Below, piece by piece: positions 61,981-64,000 of a DNA stretch of 64,000 nt. Each line of letters opens with the position of its first letter. Position 1 is the stretch's first letter. The position numbers and the translations under genes were made by a program. Source of the stretch: Enterococcus haemoperoxidus ATCC BAA-382 (GTDB lineage Bacteria; Bacillota; Bacilli; Lactobacillales; Enterococcaceae); the NCBI RefSeq assembly GCF_000407165.1, contig NZ_KE136480.1:806001-870000 (forward strand), written 5' to 3'. The notes under the pieces were generated by a model. The model saw nothing but the letters and a program-made list of their open reading frames with translations, was not told the DNA's origin and did no database searches.

Positions 61981-63888
61981 TTATTTACTACCGTATCTAG
62001 ATTTAGGTGTTCCATACCACCATTTACCTAGTGTACGTTGTACCCAAGGGATAACCCAGCGGTCTAAACCAAGTGCGCGCCCAGAACCATTCATCAAAGC
62101 AAATGCTACAAAGATAAACCAAATGTTTACCCAGTAGAACATACCTGATAGACAGAATGCAATCGTTAAACCAATTGTAGCGGCACTACTTAACCAAGTA
62201 AATAATCCAGCAATCAATGCTAAAGCGATCAACACTTCAACAATTGTCATGAATTTTTGCATGAACAAAGCAACTTCTTGGTTAGGCATCATAAATTTCA
62301 TAACACTTTCAAACCATTTAGGCATATGATCAAATACTTGCATTGGCTCTTCACCATAGGCATAGCTTAAACCAAATTGAGCAGCTTTAGCTGTCGTTTC
62401 AGTTGCCTCAGCGCCACCACCTGCAGCAGATGCACCAGTTGTTACTTGTTCTTGTAACCAAGGGAATGGGAAGGCAACTTTATCAGTGAACCATGACCCC
62501 TCACCAAACCAAGTGCTTGGCTTCAAGTAATCGCCAGTCCCGACAATTTTCTTCATAGATTCGACTAACCAAACCATACCATAGAATACACGCAACGGAA
62601 CGCTCCATAAAACATTACCATAACGAGATGAATGTCCACGTGTTACATTACGGTCGTCTTTAATATGGAAGAACTCGTGCATAATGTATTGGAACATGTA
62701 ATAACCAGAACGGATATCAAAGAAATATTTCAAGTTAACGATGTGCTTCATAATGATTGCTAAGAAACCGCTAAGGTGAATTTTATCAAATAAGTTTGCC
62801 ACACCCCATTTAGAGCCGACAGAAACCATGAACCCTTGATAATTTCCTTTGAATTTGTGTTTTTCGCTACCTTTGATGTCAGCTACGATATTTGCAGCGG
62901 CTGTATGACCAGTTTGTTCAGCAGCTTGAACGATTTGTGGTGTTGGCGTTTCAGGAAATTCTTCGTAATATACCAAGTCACCGACGATATAAATATTTTT
63001 GTCTTCGTAGCCTTTCGCTTGCATGTATTCATTTGCAATCAAACGATTGCCACGAGCTGATTCTAAACCGAAGTCAGCAGCATCAGAAGTTGCTTTAACA
63101 CCAGCAGTCCAGATCAATGTGTGAGTTGCAACAGAAGAACCATCTTTTAATTTGATATGGTCCGCAGCTACTTCAACGATTGGTGCGTTAAGCAACAATT
63201 TCACATTTTTCTTTTCTAAATAACGTTCAGCTTTTGCTGCATCATTACGAGAAAGCATGTTTAAGATTGTTGGCATTGCTTCAACGACCATTAATGTAAA
63301 TTCATTAGGGTCAAGTTTAAATTCTTTTGCAAGACGATCTTTCCAGTCGATCAATTCGCCGACCATTTCGATACCAGTAAATCCTGAACCACAGACAACA
63401 AATGTCAGCATCGCTTTACGGACTTCTGGATCTGGCTCGATTGCAGCTTTTTCAACTGTTTCCAAGATATGTTCACGAATTTTCAGAGAGTTTTCAAAAG
63501 ACCATAAAGTAAATCCATGTTCTTTAACTCCAGGAGTACCAAAATCATTTGGCTCGCCACCCATACCGATGATCAATTGGTCAAATTCATAAGAACCTAA
63601 CTTCGTTTGAACGACTTTTTTGTCTTTATCGATACCAGTTACAGTGTCTGTTACAAGAGTAACATTCTTTTTACGTGAGAATAAACGTTGCAAGTCATAT
63701 TGAATCGCAGAAGGCTCAACACGTCCTCCAGCTACTTCATGCAACTCAGTCATCATGGTGTGGTAAGAATGACGATCAATTAAAGTAATCTCAACGTCAG
63801 AATCTTTTTTCAATTTTTTGGCTAAAAATTTAGTAGCTGAAACTCCAGCATAACCAGCTCCCACAACGACAATTTTTTGCTTTGTCAT
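61981..63888 (-). CDS. ndh: Type II NADH dehydrogenase with C-terminal DoxX-like membrane domain (EET-type Ndh)
   Basis: A 635-residue flavoprotein. FAD motif GAGYAG (about 9-14), NADH-binding GSGFTG (about 170), and the second FAD/quinone block IYIVGDLVYYEEFPETPTPQ (about 297). These make an NDH-2 core of about 400 residues. The extra 230 residues include four membrane helices of DoxX type ending WVQRTLGKWWYGTPK. This long form corresponds to the Ndh2/Ndh3 that feeds demethylmenaquinone for extracellular electron transfer in Listeria and E. faecalis. It heads the minus-strand eet cluster. Confidence 0.9.
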   Translation of the reverse strand: MTKQKIVVVGAGYAGVSATKFLAKKLKKDSDVEITLIDRHSYHTMMTELHEVAGGRVEPSAIQYDLQRLFSRKKNVTLVTDTVTGIDKDKKVVQTKLGSYEFDQLIIGMGGEPNDFGTPGVKEHGFTLWSFENSLKIREHILETVEKAAIEPDPEVRKAMLTFVVCGSGFTGIEMVGELIDWKDRLAKEFKLDPNEFTLMVVEAMPTILNMLSRNDAAKAERYLEKKNVKLLLNAPIVEVAADHIKLKDGSSVATHTLIWTAGVKATSDAADFGLESARGNRLIANEYMQAKGYEDKNIYIVGDLVYYEEFPETPTPQIVQAAEQTGHTAAANIVADIKGSEKHKFKGNYQGFMVSVGSKWGVANLFDKIHLSGFLAIIMKHIVNLKYFFDIRSGYYMFQYIMHEFFHIKDDRNVTRGHSSRYGNVLWSVPLRVFYGMVWLVESMKKIVGTGDYLKPSTWFGEGSWFTDKVAFPFPWLQEQVTTGASAAGGGAEATETTAKAAQFGLSYAYGEEPMQVFDHMPKWFESVMKFMMPNQEVALFMQKFMTIVEVLIALALIAGLFTWLSSAATIGLTIAFCLSGMFYWVNIWFIFVAFALMNGSGRALGLDRWVIPWVQRTLGKWWYGTPKSRYGSK

Positions 63889-63948
63889 TGATAATCCGCT
63901 CCTTAAAAAAATAAAATAGAAAATGATAATAATTACACAATCGAATTC

Positions 63949-63977
63949 ATTATATAGCGATATTCAGGTTTTGTCTA
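63949..63977 (-). promoter_or_regulatory. ndh promoter
   Basis: On the minus strand TAGACA, a 17-bp spacer and TATAAT, about 60 bases before the ndh start. A downstream TGATAATAATTACAC (63924-63938) matches about 11 of 14 positions of the 7-1-7 Fur box and lies in the early transcribed region. Confidence 0.65.
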
Positions 63978-64000
63978 ATAACAATTCTTAAATATAGGAA

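Overview
The window looks like part of a chromosome from an Enterococcus of the E. faecalis species group. The evidence is the 16S rRNA sequence, the low GC content, the gene order (mnmE-mnmG, rsmG-parA-parB, DUF951-ychF-DUF1129, guaB, serS, a CroRS-like two-component system, an rRNA operon, ctsR-clpC), a WxL-interacting protein, an LPXTG adhesin and an Ndh/EetA/EetB extracellular electron transfer cluster. The V1 region of the 16S gene is not the E. faecalis sequence as I remember it, so a relative such as E. moraviensis, E. haemoperoxidus or E. silesiacus is more likely. That is recall, not a search.

Left part (1-24450). The end of mnmE and mnmG are followed by about 20 kb of accessory genes before rsmG-parA-parB resume. 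The cargo is a lipoprotein, a phage-type lysin with a small partner, an amidinotransferase, a 1436-residue LPXTG protein built on a tyrosine-rich heptad rod, a PEP-mutase-like enzyme with Ada, a GH25 muramidase, a GNAT enzyme, an M24-fold protein that has lost most metal ligands, and a sugar PTS locus (DeoR regulator and PfkB kinase divergent from IIA-IIB-IIC, a small membrane protein and a class II aldolase). Two parS-like ParB sites lie inside this stretch. The adhesin is bracketed by two copies of a roughly 158-base element ending in a hairpin, and one side also carries 3.6 copies of a 122-bp tandem repeat.

Middle (24450-34800). Between parB and DUF951-ychF lies an AT-rich accessory block: a winged-helix regulator with a degenerate receiver, two cytoplasmic coiled-coil or unknown proteins, an orphan WxL-interacting membrane protein, another unknown protein and a tyrosine integrase. 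An 11-bp direct repeat, with one copy just after the integrase stop, may mark the ends of an integrated element. A Mga-like regulator follows on the other strand.

Right-middle (34800-52100). Housekeeping genes (DUF951, ychF, DUF1129, a YfhO-like membrane protein, guaB) face a minus-strand group: a polysaccharide deacetylase, serS with a T-box leader, and the CroRS-like pair. Next is a complete rRNA operon driven by four promoter-like sequences, each with a 17-bp spacer, followed by eight tRNA genes (Val, Lys, Leu, Thr, Gly, Leu, Arg, Pro) and a decayed half copy of tRNA-Arg.

Right (52100-64000). Remnants of an ABC transporter and of an acetyltransferase-like gene precede ctsR-clpC, the tRNA-hydroxylation pair trhP1-trhP2 and glutathione reductase. 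The window ends in a minus-strand group, ndh-eetA-eetB-dmkB: the NADH dehydrogenase, membrane/secreted components and the quinone-tail synthase of flavin-based extracellular electron transfer.
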